A stretch of 53,399 nt of DNA from Cyanobacteriota bacterium (GTDB taxonomy: Bacteria; Cyanobacteriota; Cyanobacteriia; Pseudanabaenales; Pseudanabaenaceae): positions 1-53,399 of the forward strand of contig JANXUJ010000106.1 in the NCBI GenBank assembly GCA_025356295.1. The letters are read 5' to 3'. Shown here one piece after another: positions 42,323 to 50,441 of the stretch. Numbering within the stretch: the stretch's first letter is position 1; each line of letters opens with the position of its first letter. The notes beneath the pieces are model-generated. The model did no database searches and had not been told where the DNA came from. It saw nothing but the letters and a program-made list of their open reading frames with translations. Made by a program: the position numbers and the translations under genes.

Positions 42323-44290
42323 TTACATCCAGTCATCATCATCATCGTAAGAAACTCTAGTGTTAGGACGGCGGCGATCGTCTTCATCTTTACCGCGCTT
42401 GTTACGCCCTGCAAAACTACCGATACTTTCAAGAATGCCTCCAAATAAATCGTCATCTTCATCCTCGCCATATTCATCTTCGGCATAGAGGTCACTTGAC
42501 AACGCATAAAGAGATTCTTGTAACTCTGACTGCGCGCGATCAATCAACGCATCATCTTCTTTCGCGATCGCTTCTTTTAGCTTTTTGATCGAACTCTCAA
42601 TTTGTTTGCGCTGCTCATAACTGAGTTTATAGCCATAATTTAGAGCTAGTTCTTTGAGTTGCCGCTCTGCACCAATTACCAGATTTTCAGCGCGGTTTAA
42701 TTTCTCAATGCGTTCTCGTTTAGCGCGATCGCGATCAGCATATTTTTCAGCTTCAGTGACCATGCGCTGCACTTCTTTTTCATCCAGAGTCGAAGCGCCC
42801 TTGATCGTGACGCGGCGTTCTACGCCTGTGCGGCGATCAGTTGCTGTCACTGCTAGTATGCCATCAGTATTCAGATCAAAAGTGACATCAACCTGCGCCA
42901 TTCCGCGAGCTTGTGGATCGAGTCCACTTAGCTTAAAACGCCCTAGCGATTTGTTATATTCCGCCAGATCGCGCTCACCCTGGATGACATGAATTTCTAC
43001 AGAAGTCTGATTATCTTCAGCAGTCGTAAATAATTCCATCTTGCGACAAGGAATTGTCGTATTTCTAGGGATTAGCCTTTTGACTACGCCGCCTGAAGTC
43101 TCTATGCCTAAAGATAGCGGTGTAACATCGAGCAGCAAAATATCCTTGATTTCGCCTGACAAAATTGCGGCTTGCACAACTGCTCCGATCGCCACAACTT
43201 CATCAGGATTCACACTCTGGCTGGGCGGCTTACCGATCGCCCGCTCCACCATTTCTTGCACCGCAGGAATCCTAGTCGAGCCACCGACCAAAACCACTTC
43301 ATCGATCTGACGAGGATTAATCTGAGCATCGCGCAAAACTCGATCAAGCGGAATTTGTAAACGCTCTAATAAATCAGCACTGAGTCGCTCAAACTGCGAT
43401 CGCTTTAAACTTGTTTCTAAGTGCAAAGGACCATCAGCCGTTGCCGTGATAAATGGCAAATTAATCTCAGTCACACCGACAGTCGAAAGCTCAATTTTGG
43501 CTTTTTCCGATGCTTCAGTCAAACGTTGCAAAGCTTGGCGTTCTTTACGCAGATCAACGCCATCAGTTTTTAAAAATTCTTCAGCTAGATAATTGACAAT
43601 TTGGCGATCGAAATCATCACCACCCAATTGGGTATCGCCTGTAGTGGCTCTGACCTCAAACAATCCATCGCTAACCTCTAGTACTGACACATCAAATGTG
43701 CCGCCACCAAGATCAAATACTAAAATTTTTTTATTCGCTTTCTTATCTAATCCATAAGCCAATGAAGCCGCCGTTGGCTCATTCAAAATTCGCTTAACTT
43801 CAATCCCTGCAATTTTGCCAGCGTCTTTAGTAGCTTGTCGTTGTGAATCATTAAAATAAGCAGGAACTGTAATTACTGCACCCGTTACTGGCTCACCCAG
43901 ATAGCGACTTGCCTCATCAACCAATTTACGAATCACCATCGCCGAAATTTCTTCAGGCGCAAAATCTTTTTCAAGTCTAGGACTACGCAGTTTAATGTTG
44001 CCTAAGTCGTCACGCCTCACTGTGTATGGAACTCGTTTTGTTTCCGCCGAAAGCTCACTATGTTTGCGACCAATAAAACGCTTGACAGAATAAAAAGTAT
44101 TGTCTGGGTTTAGTACCGCTTGACGGCGTGCCATTTGTCCAACAAGGCGCTCACCATCTTTGGTAAAGCTAACAACTGAGGGAGTGGTTCGACTACCTTC
44201 TGAGTTCGCAATCACTATGGGCTTGCCGCCTTCCATAACGGCTACCACCGAGTTTGTCGTACCCAAGTCAATACCTACTATTTTACCCAT
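42323..44290 (-). CDS. dnaK: Hsp70 chaperone DnaK
   Basis: 655 residues from ATG 44290. [22 protein letters not shown] is the ATPase phosphate loop; the frame is open further to a TTG, but that part is not conserved. The other Hsp70 signatures, [20 protein letters not shown] ([17 protein letters not shown]) and [17 protein letters not shown], are intact. The substrate-binding domain is complete, and the tail is very acidic with alternating Arg, ending DDDDDWM rather than the EEVD-like or DKK ends of other paralogues. Cyanobacteria have several DnaKs; this may be the DnaK1 type, but that is a weak call. The J-domain protein at 932 is a possible partner. Confidence 0.95.
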   Translation of the reverse strand: MGKIVGIDLGTTNSVVAVMEGGKPIVIANSEGSRTTPSVVSFTKDGERLVGQMARRQAVLNPDNTFYSVKRFIGRKHSELSAETKRVPYTVRRDDLGNIKLRSPRLEKDFAPEEISAMVIRKLVDEASRYLGEPVTGAVITVPAYFNDSQRQATKDAGKIAGIEVKRILNEPTAASLAYGLDKKANKKILVFDLGGGTFDVSVLEVSDGLFEVRATTGDTQLGGDDFDRQIVNYLAEEFLKTDGVDLRKERQALQRLTEASEKAKIELSTVGVTEINLPFITATADGPLHLETSLKRSQFERLSADLLERLQIPLDRVLRDAQINPRQIDEVVLVGGSTRIPAVQEMVERAIGKPPSQSVNPDEVVAIGAVVQAAILSGEIKDILLLDVTPLSLGIETSGGVVKRLIPRNTTIPCRKMELFTTAEDNQTSVEIHVIQGERDLAEYNKSLGRFKLSGLDPQARGMAQVDVTFDLNTDGILAVTATDRRTGVERRVTIKGASTLDEKEVQRMVTEAEKYADRDRAKRERIEKLNRAENLVIGAERQLKELALNYGYKLSYEQRKQIESSIKKLKEAIAKEDDALIDRAQSELQESLYALSSDLYAEDEYGEDEDDDLFGGILESIGSFAGRNKRGKDEDDRRRPNTRVSYDDDDDWM

Positions 44291-44372
44291 GCTTGACTTG
44301 TATCCTTTTTCGCTTCCCAAAACTGCTTGTGTTTGAATTATAGCAATATACAACCAAGAAACAAGAAGCCAG

Positions 44373-44408
44373 AAAGAAGAGGGGGTGCGAAGTGTTCCCC
44401 TCTTCTTT
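44373..44408 (-). terminator. Terminator of the CAAD gene
   Basis: AAAGAAGAGGGG and CCCCTCTTCTTT around a GTGCGAAGTGTT loop, 12 bp after the CAAD stop codon. Confidence 0.7.
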
Positions 44409-44419
44409 AGGTAAACTAA

Positions 44420-44851
44420 TTAGCCAAAAACTTTTTGTTTCCAAGCCGCGATCGCCTCAATTAGCTCTTCGCGAGTATTAGCAAGTAATAAATAGCGATA
44501 AACAAACCAGCCTGAGTAACCAAAACCAACTAATTCAAAAACACTAGGTAGTAAAGGTAATTTATTCAAAAAGTCTAAGAGTGCAGAGGTTGCAATCAAT
44601 ATCGGAATAGCTGCGATTACAGTGACGGCGATCGTGATATTTGACTTTTTCCCTTTACCAAAATATTCCTCCCATGCTTGGGTAACTTGTTGCCAAATCT
44701 CGCTATTTACTGGAGTTGGTTCGGGAATAGTTTCAGGAATGTTGCTTGTTAATGGTTTTGTCACTTCAGAGACCGCGATAACGGGAGGCGTAATTTTAGG
44801 GCGCTCTACTGTTTCGGCGATCTCTTCAACCGTGTCTTCATTAGGTTCCAT
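44420..44851 (-). CDS. CAAD/CURT1-domain thylakoid membrane protein
   Basis: 143 residues. The N-terminal half is acidic and Pro/Thr/Val-rich; the C-terminal half is the CAAD domain with two hydrophobic helices (about 70-92 and 96-118: IAVTVIAAIPILIATSALLDFL and LPLLPSVFELVGFGYSGWFVYRYLL) and the closing amphipathic helix TREELIEAIAAWKQKVFG. Homologues (CURT1 in plants, CurT in cyanobacteria) bend thylakoid membranes at their margins, but CAAD domains also occur in other proteins, for example tRNA synthetases of cyanobacteria. It lies between terminators and is probably monocistronic. Confidence 0.88.
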   Translation of the reverse strand: MEPNEDTVEEIAETVERPKITPPVIAVSEVTKPLTSNIPETIPEPTPVNSEIWQQVTQAWEEYFGKGKKSNITIAVTVIAAIPILIATSALLDFLNKLPLLPSVFELVGFGYSGWFVYRYLLLANTREELIEAIAAWKQKVFG

Positions 44852-44885
44852 AATTTGCCTTAAATGTTTTGCAACATTCTAACAA

Positions 44886-44926
44886 ACAAAGGAAAAGCGG
44901 ACGCAAAGCATTCGCTTTTTCTTTGT
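44886..44926 (-). terminator. Terminator of the STAS gene
   Basis: ACAAAGGAAAAGCG pairs with CGCTTTTTCTTTGT around an ACGCAAAGCATT centre, 24 bp past the STAS stop codon. Confidence 0.7.
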
Positions 44927-44949
44927 TCTCTTCATGGCTAGACTTATTG

Positions 44950-45267
44950 CTAAACCTTTTTCAAGGATGTTTCAAACTGATTTCGATTTTCAAATATCTC
45001 AAATAAGTCTTTCATCGAGGTCGCTTCTAACAGAAAAATAATGTATTCGCTAATCGAGCAGAGTGCAAGCTTACATCCGATCGCTTTAGCGCTTCTCAAT
45101 GCAAAAATTAAAGCTCCTAAACCTGAGCTATCCATCTGTTTTAGATATTTAAGGTCAACAAGCAGCACGTCAGGTTTGCGATCAAGAACAGTGCTAGCCT
45201 GCTGACGAAAATAGTCGGTGCTAGTTGAATTAAGATGACCTGTTGGTTGCATAATTTCGATACGCAT
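44950..45267 (-). CDS. STAS-domain anti-sigma factor antagonist-like protein
   Basis: 105 residues, a single STAS domain: PTGHLNSTSTDYFRQQ, VLLVDLKYLKQMDSSGLGALIFALRSAKAIGCKLALCSISEYIIFLLEATSMKDLFEIFE. The conserved phosphorylatable Ser in MDSSGLGAL is present. Such proteins are switched by serine kinases and SpoIIE/RsbU phosphatases, for example of the type at 10969 here, in partner-switching control. ATG start with AAGGAGAG about 9 bases upstream, a strong ribosome-binding site. The upstream 223 bp hold no gene; I see nothing specific there. Confidence 0.92.
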   Translation of the reverse strand: MRIEIMQPTGHLNSTSTDYFRQQASTVLDRKPDVLLVDLKYLKQMDSSGLGALIFALRSAKAIGCKLALCSISEYIIFLLEATSMKDLFEIFENRNQFETSLKKV

Positions 45268-45490
45268 TTTTTTTCTCTCCTTAGACCCAGTTACGAGGTC
45301 TTACAAATATCTAAAGTGGTCTGATAGATTATTGATTAAAATAAATTTCTGATTAACGGTGTCTGGATGCGTCTCTGGATAATGTAATTTCTTAATTCCT
45401 ACACATATCCTACTTTCTACGTTCAGAATTTCTTCAAGCGAAAGTTATGCAAAGGTTATTAGTAAAGTTATCTATATGTTCATCAAAAAG

Positions 45491-46057
45491 TTATTTGCGA
45501 GAGATAGAGTTGCGATCGCTCAAATACCAACGCCATAGAATATCTGCTCCCTGCGTAATCCCGATTCTCGTAGTTTGATAAATCGGCTCCATAAAAGTAG
45601 GCGATCGCGCTTCTAACCATAGATCGGTGCTGGGATGCAAAGTAACACCATCAAGTTGACGATCAATTTTGAAAAGACGACAAAGTTTGCCAGGACCCGC
45701 CCCAACGCGATGCGGCTTATCTTTCGAACTACTCCAACTAGGAATGCGATCGCACTCGATCGCTCTAATCAATACCGCGCTACAAAAATCTTCGCGATCG
45801 GTCACAATATTAACGCAGTGATAAATCCCATAAATTAGATAGACATAAACTGTGCCAGGTGAGCCAAAAATCGCAGCGTTACGTTCAGTCTTGCGCCGAT
45901 AGCCATGACAAGCAGGATCAGTCGCATCATAAGCTTCAGTTTCAGTAATTAAACCGCGATATTCGATCTCGTTAATCCGTCTTACTAGAATGCATCCCAA
46001 TAAATCAGGAGCAACCTGATCCGCAGGACGCGCAAAAAAAGATTTTTCTAGCAGCAT
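45491..46057 (-). CDS. DNA-3-methyladenine glycosylase (AAG/MPG family)
   Basis: 188 residues. Base-excision repair enzyme that releases alkylated and deaminated purines. ARPADQVAPDLLGCILVRR at the N-terminus, the catalytic region GLITETEAYDATDPACHGYRRKTERNA with the active-site Glu, and GTVYVYLIYGIYHCVNIVTD with the intercalating aromatic region are all conserved. Length is normal for bacterial members. It starts 18 bp after the moaE stop on the same strand, so the two are probably co-transcribed. Confidence 0.95.
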   Translation of the reverse strand: MLLEKSFFARPADQVAPDLLGCILVRRINEIEYRGLITETEAYDATDPACHGYRRKTERNAAIFGSPGTVYVYLIYGIYHCVNIVTDREDFCSAVLIRAIECDRIPSWSSSKDKPHRVGAGPGKLCRLFKIDRQLDGVTLHPSTDLWLEARSPTFMEPIYQTTRIGITQGADILWRWYLSDRNSISRK

Positions 46058-46075
46058 AAAAACCAGAATAAAAAT

Positions 46076-46504
46076 TTATAGGGCAGGACAATTTACCCAA
46101 CTGCTGACACCATCAAGCCAAAACTCTTTTTTCCAGATCGGGGCATCAATTTTTAAGGTGTCAATCGCATAACGACAAGCCTCAAAAGCTTCCGCCCGAT
46201 GTGGTGAACCAACAGCGACTAAAACACTAATTTCGCCAATCTTCAGTTTGCCGAGGCGATGGTGGATCACCACCGCCGTAATATCAGGAAATTTCACACG
46301 ACAGCGATCGCTAATATCTTGAAATACGCTCAAAGCCATCAATTCATAAGCTTGATAGTCCAAGTAATCAACTGCCCGTCCCCCAGTTTGATTGCGTACC
46401 ATCCCGCTCATCAGCACAACTGCCCCATTACAAGCATTATCGGCGATCGCATAGATAGCCATCACATCTAAAACATCATGAGTTAATTGAAAATTGTTAG
46501 CCAT
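46076..46504 (-). CDS. moaE: Molybdopterin synthase catalytic subunit MoaE
   Basis: 142 residues from ATG 46504, which starts MANNFQLTHDVLD; a further in-frame ATG at 46519 is possible. Transfers sulfur from MoaD to precursor Z to make molybdopterin. Visible family blocks are NGAVVLMSGMVRN, YLDYQAYELMALSVFQDI, HRLGKLKIGEISVLVAVGSPHRAEAFEACRYAIDTLKIDAPIWKKEFW. The active-site Lys pair in the last block is present. moaD is not adjacent. The psbN terminator stands just upstream. Confidence 0.95.
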   Translation of the reverse strand: MANNFQLTHDVLDVMAIYAIADNACNGAVVLMSGMVRNQTGGRAVDYLDYQAYELMALSVFQDISDRCRVKFPDITAVVIHHRLGKLKIGEISVLVAVGSPHRAEAFEACRYAIDTLKIDAPIWKKEFWLDGVSSWVNCPAL

Positions 46505-46534
46505 ATATTTGAGTCGCACATATCAAACGCACAT

Positions 46535-46572
46535 ATCAAAAAAAGTCAGCGCAAAGCGCTGACTTTTTTGAT
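46535..46572 (-). terminator. psbN terminator
   Basis: ATCAAAAAAAGTCAGCGC-AAA-GCGCTGACTTTTTTGAT, perfect, 12 bp beyond the psbN stop. Confidence 0.85.
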
Positions 46573-46583
46573 CAATACTCTAA

Positions 46584-46715
46584 TTAATCTTCATGTTCTT
46601 CAAACTGATCAACTAACTGCTTATTTGGTGGTCCAAATGCCACATATATCGCGTAAGCCGTCAAACAGATCACACATACGGCGATAGTAACTGCGATCGA
46701 AGTTGCATTTTCCAT
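46584..46715 (-). CDS. psbN: Photosystem II assembly protein PsbN
   Basis: 43 residues, too short for most gene finders. MENATSIAVTIAVCVICLTAYAIYVAFGPPNKQLVDQFEEHED: one membrane helix followed by the diagnostic FGPP and the terminal FEEHED motif. PsbN is needed for assembly of photosystem II reaction centres rather than being a stable subunit. It is transcribed divergently from psbH, the arrangement conserved in cyanobacteria and chloroplasts. A strong terminator follows. Confidence 0.95.
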   Translation of the reverse strand: MENATSIAVTIAVCVICLTAYAIYVAFGPPNKQLVDQFEEHED

Positions 46716-46738
46716 GAATTGAACCAATGATTTGAGCT

Positions 46739-46768
46739 ATTGTTAAGATTATACTATTTACTAACAAT
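46739..46768. promoter_or_regulatory. Divergent psbN/psbH promoter region with inverted repeat
   Basis: ATTGTTA at the left and TAACAAT at the right are exact complements around an A/T-rich centre with TATACT. The 75-bp gap must hold both promoters; the repeat may be an operator or just overlapping promoter elements. Confidence 0.4.
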
Positions 46769-46790
46769 CGTTTTTTAATAGACAAAATTT

Positions 46791-46985
46791 ATGTCACAAC
46801 GTACTTGGCTAGGCGATATTCTCAGACCACTAAACGCAGAATACGGTAAAGTTTCTCGCGGTTGGGGAACTACCCCAATCATGGGCGTATTCATGGGACT
46901 GTTTCTTGTATTTCTGGTAATTATCCTCCAGTTGTATAACTCTTCCTTACTACTTGATGGTGTCAATCTCAACTGGGGCGGCTAG
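46791..46985 (+). CDS. psbH: Photosystem II protein PsbH
   Basis: 64 residues. [62 protein letters not shown] is typical: a stromal/cytoplasmic N-terminus, one transmembrane helix (about 31-50) and a short lumenal tail. It stabilises the QB site and CP47 in photosystem II. Divergent from psbN; tatA and pth follow on the same strand, a gene order I recall from other cyanobacteria. Confidence 0.97.
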   Translation: MSQRTWLGDILRPLNAEYGKVSRGWGTTPIMGVFMGLFLVFLVIILQLYNSSLLLDGVNLNWGG

Positions 46986-47010
46986 TTTATAGCTACCTCC
47001 ATACTTACTC

Positions 47011-47059
47011 CATAAACCACTTCAAAGACACGCTTTGCGTGCTTTTGAAGTGGTTTATG
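47011..47059 (+). terminator. psbH terminator
   Basis: CATAAACCACTTCAAAG and CTTTTGAAGTGGTTTATG around CACGC-TTT-GCGTG, 25 bp after the psbH stop codon. Few T residues follow, so part may serve RNA stability. Confidence 0.65.
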
Positions 47060-47126
47060 ACTTGCATTGCATTTTGCGCGGTACAAGTGATTTTTTTAAA
47101 TTGTCTACAAATTAAGGTCATTCTCA

Positions 47127-47402
47127 ATGAATATCTTTGGTATCGGCTTGCCTGAAATGATTCTCATCATGCTAGTTGCCCTACTTATTTTTGGACCCAA
47201 AAAATTGCCAGAAATTGGACGTAGCATGGGTAAAGCTATCAAAGGCTTCCAAGACGCTTCTCGCGAATTTGAATCAGAGTTCAAGCGTGAAGCTGATCGC
47301 TTAGAGCAGCCTAGTGTCGCTCAACAAGTACCTGCCGAAGTCACCCCTACTGTGATCACTCCCACCGAAGTTAAGGAAGTAGTAACTGTCGCGGATGCTT
47401 GA
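47127..47402 (+). CDS. tatA: Twin-arginine translocase subunit TatA/E
   Basis: 91 residues. A short N-terminal membrane helix (MNIFGIGLPEMILIMLVALLIFG), the FGPKKLPEIGRSMGKAIKGF hinge and amphipathic helix, then a charged tail rich in Glu, Val and Thr. Forms the pore of the Tat pathway, which exports folded proteins across the thylakoid and plasma membranes. The last 8 bases overlap the start of pth, so translation is probably coupled. Confidence 0.95.
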   Translation: MNIFGIGLPEMILIMLVALLIFGPKKLPEIGRSMGKAIKGFQDASREFESEFKREADRLEQPSVAQQVPAEVTPTVITPTEVKEVVTVADA

Positions 47403-48024
47403 GCAACAATCTATTTCTTTAATCGTGGGACTTGGCAACCCTGGAGCCGAATACGATCGCACCCGTCACAACATTGGTTTTATGGCAGTTGACTGCCTAG
47501 CAACGTCTTGGAGGATATCTTTAGGTAAAGAAAAACGATTTTATGGCATTTTTGGTGAAAGCCGATTAGACAGCATTGGTAAGATGCGCCTGCTCAAGCC
47601 AACCACTTACATGAATGTCTCAGGACAATCTGTTCGCGCCTGTGCCGATTGGTTTAAGTGCAACCCCGAAAATATCTTAGTTATTTATGACGATATGGAC
47701 TTGCCCCTCGGTAAACTGCGATTACGATCCTCTGGCTCCGCAGGTGGGCATAACGGCATGAAGTCGATTATTTCTCACCTTGGTACACAAAACTTTCCTC
47801 GTCTTCGTCTCGGAATTGGGCGTGGTAGTGATAAAAGTGATCAAGCGATCGCCACCAAAGCCAATCAAAATGTTACTAACCACGTTTTAGGTGGTTTTAG
47901 TACCATGGAAAATAAAGTCTTACCAGAGATTTTTGATTTAGCTAAATCAGCCGTGACTAGCATTTTAAAGGATAGTCTAGAGAAGGCGATGAGCTTATAC
48001 AACAGTCGCAGTATTGATTTTTAA
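47395..48024 (+). CDS. pth: Peptidyl-tRNA hydrolase
   Basis: 209 residues. Frees tRNA from prematurely released peptidyl-tRNA. The N-terminal LIVGLGNPGAEYDRTRHNIGFMAVD has the catalytic His of the RHN motif, and KPTTYMNVSGQSV, VIYDDMDLPLGKLRLRSSGSAGGHNGMKSI and RLRLGIGRG complete the active site. The start codon, ATG 47395, overlaps tatA by 8 bp. Confidence 0.96.
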   Translation: MLEQQSISLIVGLGNPGAEYDRTRHNIGFMAVDCLATSWRISLGKEKRFYGIFGESRLDSIGKMRLLKPTTYMNVSGQSVRACADWFKCNPENILVIYDDMDLPLGKLRLRSSGSAGGHNGMKSIISHLGTQNFPRLRLGIGRGSDKSDQAIATKANQNVTNHVLGGFSTMENKVLPEIFDLAKSAVTSILKDSLEKAMSLYNSRSIDF

Positions 48025-48044
48025 GTGTGAGGAGACCATAATTT

Positions 48045-49187
48045 ATGAAAGCCATGATTTTAGCTGCGGGTAAAGGGACGAGAATCCGCCCAATCACGAA
48101 CATCATGCCTAAGCCCATGATCCCAATCATGCAAAAGCCTGTAATGGAGTTCTTAGTTGAGTTGCTCAGACAGCATGGCTTTGATCGGATTATGGTCAAC
48201 GTTAGTCATTTATCTGAAGAGATCGAAAACTATTTTCGAGATGGTCAAAAATTTGGCGTTCAAATGGCTTATTCGTTCGAGGGAACGATTATCGATGGCA
48301 AGCTGCAAGGTAGCGCACTTGGTTCGGCAGGAGGACTCAAAAAAATCCAAGACTTTTCTCCCTTTTTCGATGATACTTTTGTTGTTCTATGTGGCGATGC
48401 TTTGATCGATCTCGATCTTACTTATGCTGTTAATTGGCATCGCCAAAAAAAATCTTTAGCTACGATCATCACTAAAACTGTTCCTAGAGAGCAGGTGTCA
48501 AGCTATGGAGTGGTAGTTACAGATTCTGAAGGCAGGATCAAACAGTTTCAAGAAAAGCCCAGCGTTGAAGATGCTCTTAGCAACACAATTAACACTGGCA
48601 TTTATATTTTTGAGCCAGAAATTCTAAATTATGTGCCGTCAGGCGTGGAATTTGATCTTGGCAGTGACTTGTTTCCGCGATTAGTTGCTGAAGATTTACC
48701 ATTTCATGCGCTCCCAATGGACTTTCAATGGGTAGATATTGGAAAAGTACCCGATTATTGGCAAGCAATCCAAGATGTTTTGTCGGACAAGATTAAAAAC
48801 GTAAATATTCCTGGACATGAAGTCCACCCTGGCATTTATACAGGGCTAAATGTGTCTGTAAATTGGGATAAAGTTGATATTCGGGGACCAGTTTATATTG
48901 GTGGTATGACTCAAATCGAGGATGGTGCGACCATTATTGGACCAACAATGATCGGACCAAATTGCCATGTTTGTAGTGGTGCTGTAGTTGAGCGCAGTGT
49001 GATTTTTGAGTATTCGCGTCTTTCGGATGTGCGCCTAGTCGATAAATTAGTATTTGGTCGTTATTGCGTTGATAAGACGGGCGCAACTATCGATCTGCAA
49101 GCAGCCGCACTAGACTGGCTAATTACCGATGCTAGGCATCAACAAAAATCGCAGTCTCCTTTAGAGCTTTCTAGAGTTTTATCTTAA
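48045..49187 (+). CDS. NDP-sugar nucleotidyltransferase (mannose-1-phosphate guanylyltransferase type)
   Basis: 380 residues. N-terminal nucleotidyltransferase domain (1-230) with the signature MILAAGKGTRIRPITNIMPKPMIPIMQKP, metal-binding Asp in VLCGDALIDLDLTY, and EKPSVEDALSNTINTGIYIFEPEIL. A C-terminal left-handed beta-helix (about 255-350; TQIEDGATIIGPTMIGPNCHVCSGAVVERSV) follows. It supplies an activated sugar for polysaccharides or glycolipids; whether GDP-mannose or dTDP/UDP-glucose cannot be told. The ribosome-binding region reads GTGTGAGGAGA. It is 20 bp behind pth. Confidence 0.9.
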   Translation: MKAMILAAGKGTRIRPITNIMPKPMIPIMQKPVMEFLVELLRQHGFDRIMVNVSHLSEEIENYFRDGQKFGVQMAYSFEGTIIDGKLQGSALGSAGGLKKIQDFSPFFDDTFVVLCGDALIDLDLTYAVNWHRQKKSLATIITKTVPREQVSSYGVVVTDSEGRIKQFQEKPSVEDALSNTINTGIYIFEPEILNYVPSGVEFDLGSDLFPRLVAEDLPFHALPMDFQWVDIGKVPDYWQAIQDVLSDKIKNVNIPGHEVHPGIYTGLNVSVNWDKVDIRGPVYIGGMTQIEDGATIIGPTMIGPNCHVCSGAVVERSVIFEYSRLSDVRLVDKLVFGRYCVDKTGATIDLQAAALDWLITDARHQQKSQSPLELSRVLS

Positions 49188-49203
49188 AATTTAAAATACT
49201 TAG

Positions 49204-49230
49204 ATAAGAGACTGCTTTGCAGTCTCTTAT
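49204..49230. terminator. Bidirectional terminator
   Basis: ATAAGAGACTGC-TTT-GCAGTCTCTTAT between the convergent nucleotidyltransferase and amidase genes, 12-17 bp from each stop. Confidence 0.8.
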
Positions 49231-49241
49231 TGTTATTTGCG

Positions 49242-50369
49242 TTATTTGCCTCTAACGTGCATAAATTGATCGATCCCTCGCGCGATCGCCTCAGCCATCC
49301 GTTTTTGATAGTTGGGGTTATCCAAGTTAGCCGCCTCAGTTGGATTAGTCACAAAACCAGTCTCTACTAAGATTGCAGGCATTGAAGTTTTAGCAATCAC
49401 ATAAAATCCTGCCCCTCTGACACTGCGATCGCTAGCCCCAGTTGCGGCAATAATTTGTGAATGCACATAGCTTGCTAGCTCCCTACCCACAGGGGAGTTT
49501 CGTGAATGATAAGTCTCGACTCCACTTATATCGCTATTTCCCGCCGCCAAAGAATTGGCATGGATACTCACAAATACATCAGCATTGATCCTCTCAGCAA
49601 GAGCCACACGCGGTTCTAGATCGATTTCCACATCATTAGTCCGCGTATAGTAAACGCTGTAACCCATATTTTGTAAGGCGCGCCCCAAATCAAGACTAAT
49701 TGGCAAAACGACATCTTTTTCTTGAATGCCATTAGCAACAGCACCAGGGTCATGCCCCCCATGTCCTGCATCGACATAAATTACCCCTCGGCGGCGATCG
49801 CCTGTGTTTATCGATGCATTGTTAGGATAATTATCAATTGGTAAAACAGGATTTTGGCTATTAGGTTTGACTTGCGAAATGCTATTTAATGAGACTTGTA
49901 ATTTAACCTGTTGATTGCTTGATCGTTGGATTTCGCGAACTTGCCAACCTGCGATCGTTTTGATCACCACTTCAACAGAGTTTCCAGCCTGTGTCAGCCG
50001 AATCCTTTCAATTGGACTATTCGCCGCTAAACTAGGACGCTGAAAGTTTGGTGAAATCTTTGCATTAGTAATTACCAATTTATAAGTTCCAGATACTAGA
50101 TCAAACTTTCCTTGATATGAAAAGGTTTGATTAGCCTCAATCAGCAATTGTCCCGTATTGCTAAAACTTAATCTTTCGATCACCACAGATTTTGGTAACA
50201 GACTGGGTAATTGATTTGTAGAACTATCCAAGTTGGGATTGATAGGAATAGCTTGAGCCGTCTTAGTTTGCACATCGCGCGCTTCACTACTAGAGCTATT
50301 GCCTATATTCCAAATATAGTTAGTAGCTATGCTCATCAAAAATCCGACTGCTAGTTGTCGATATCTCAA
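49242..50369 (-). CDS. AMIN-domain N-acetylmuramoyl-L-alanine amidase
   Basis: 375 residues. A hydrophobic N-terminus is followed by a linker, the AMIN domain (about 60-155; VIERLSFSNTGQLLIEANQTFSY), a short linker, and an Amidase_3 catalytic domain (about 195-372). The zinc ligands are in YVDAGHGGHDPGA (His), IQEKDVVLPISLDLG (Glu) and SIHANS (His), with the general Glu in AILVETGFVTNP. It cuts the amide between MurNAc and the stem peptide and is involved in septal cell-wall splitting. The start is a TTG at 50369 preceded at 7 bases by GGGAG; an ATG at residue 12 is an alternative. It is a paralogue of the next gene. Confidence 0.91.
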   Translation of the reverse strand: MRYRQLAVGFLMSIATNYIWNIGNSSSSEARDVQTKTAQAIPINPNLDSSTNQLPSLLPKSVVIERLSFSNTGQLLIEANQTFSYQGKFDLVSGTYKLVITNAKISPNFQRPSLAANSPIERIRLTQAGNSVEVVIKTIAGWQVREIQRSSNQQVKLQVSLNSISQVKPNSQNPVLPIDNYPNNASINTGDRRRGVIYVDAGHGGHDPGAVANGIQEKDVVLPISLDLGRALQNMGYSVYYTRTNDVEIDLEPRVALAERINADVFVSIHANSLAAGNSDISGVETYHSRNSPVGRELASYVHSQIIAATGASDRSVRGAGFYVIAKTSMPAILVETGFVTNPTEAANLDNPNYQKRMAEAIARGIDQFMHVRGK

Positions 50370-50441
50370 AATAATTCTCCCGATGTCATAAAGATAAGCA
50401 AATTGAGCTATCCAATAGCTAGATTTTGTGACTTAACTAAT

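Noticed and set aside
44291..44353. N-terminal extension of dnaK from a TTG
   Set aside because: Hsp70 proteins begin at [14 protein letters not shown]; the extension is not conserved and has no ribosome-binding site.
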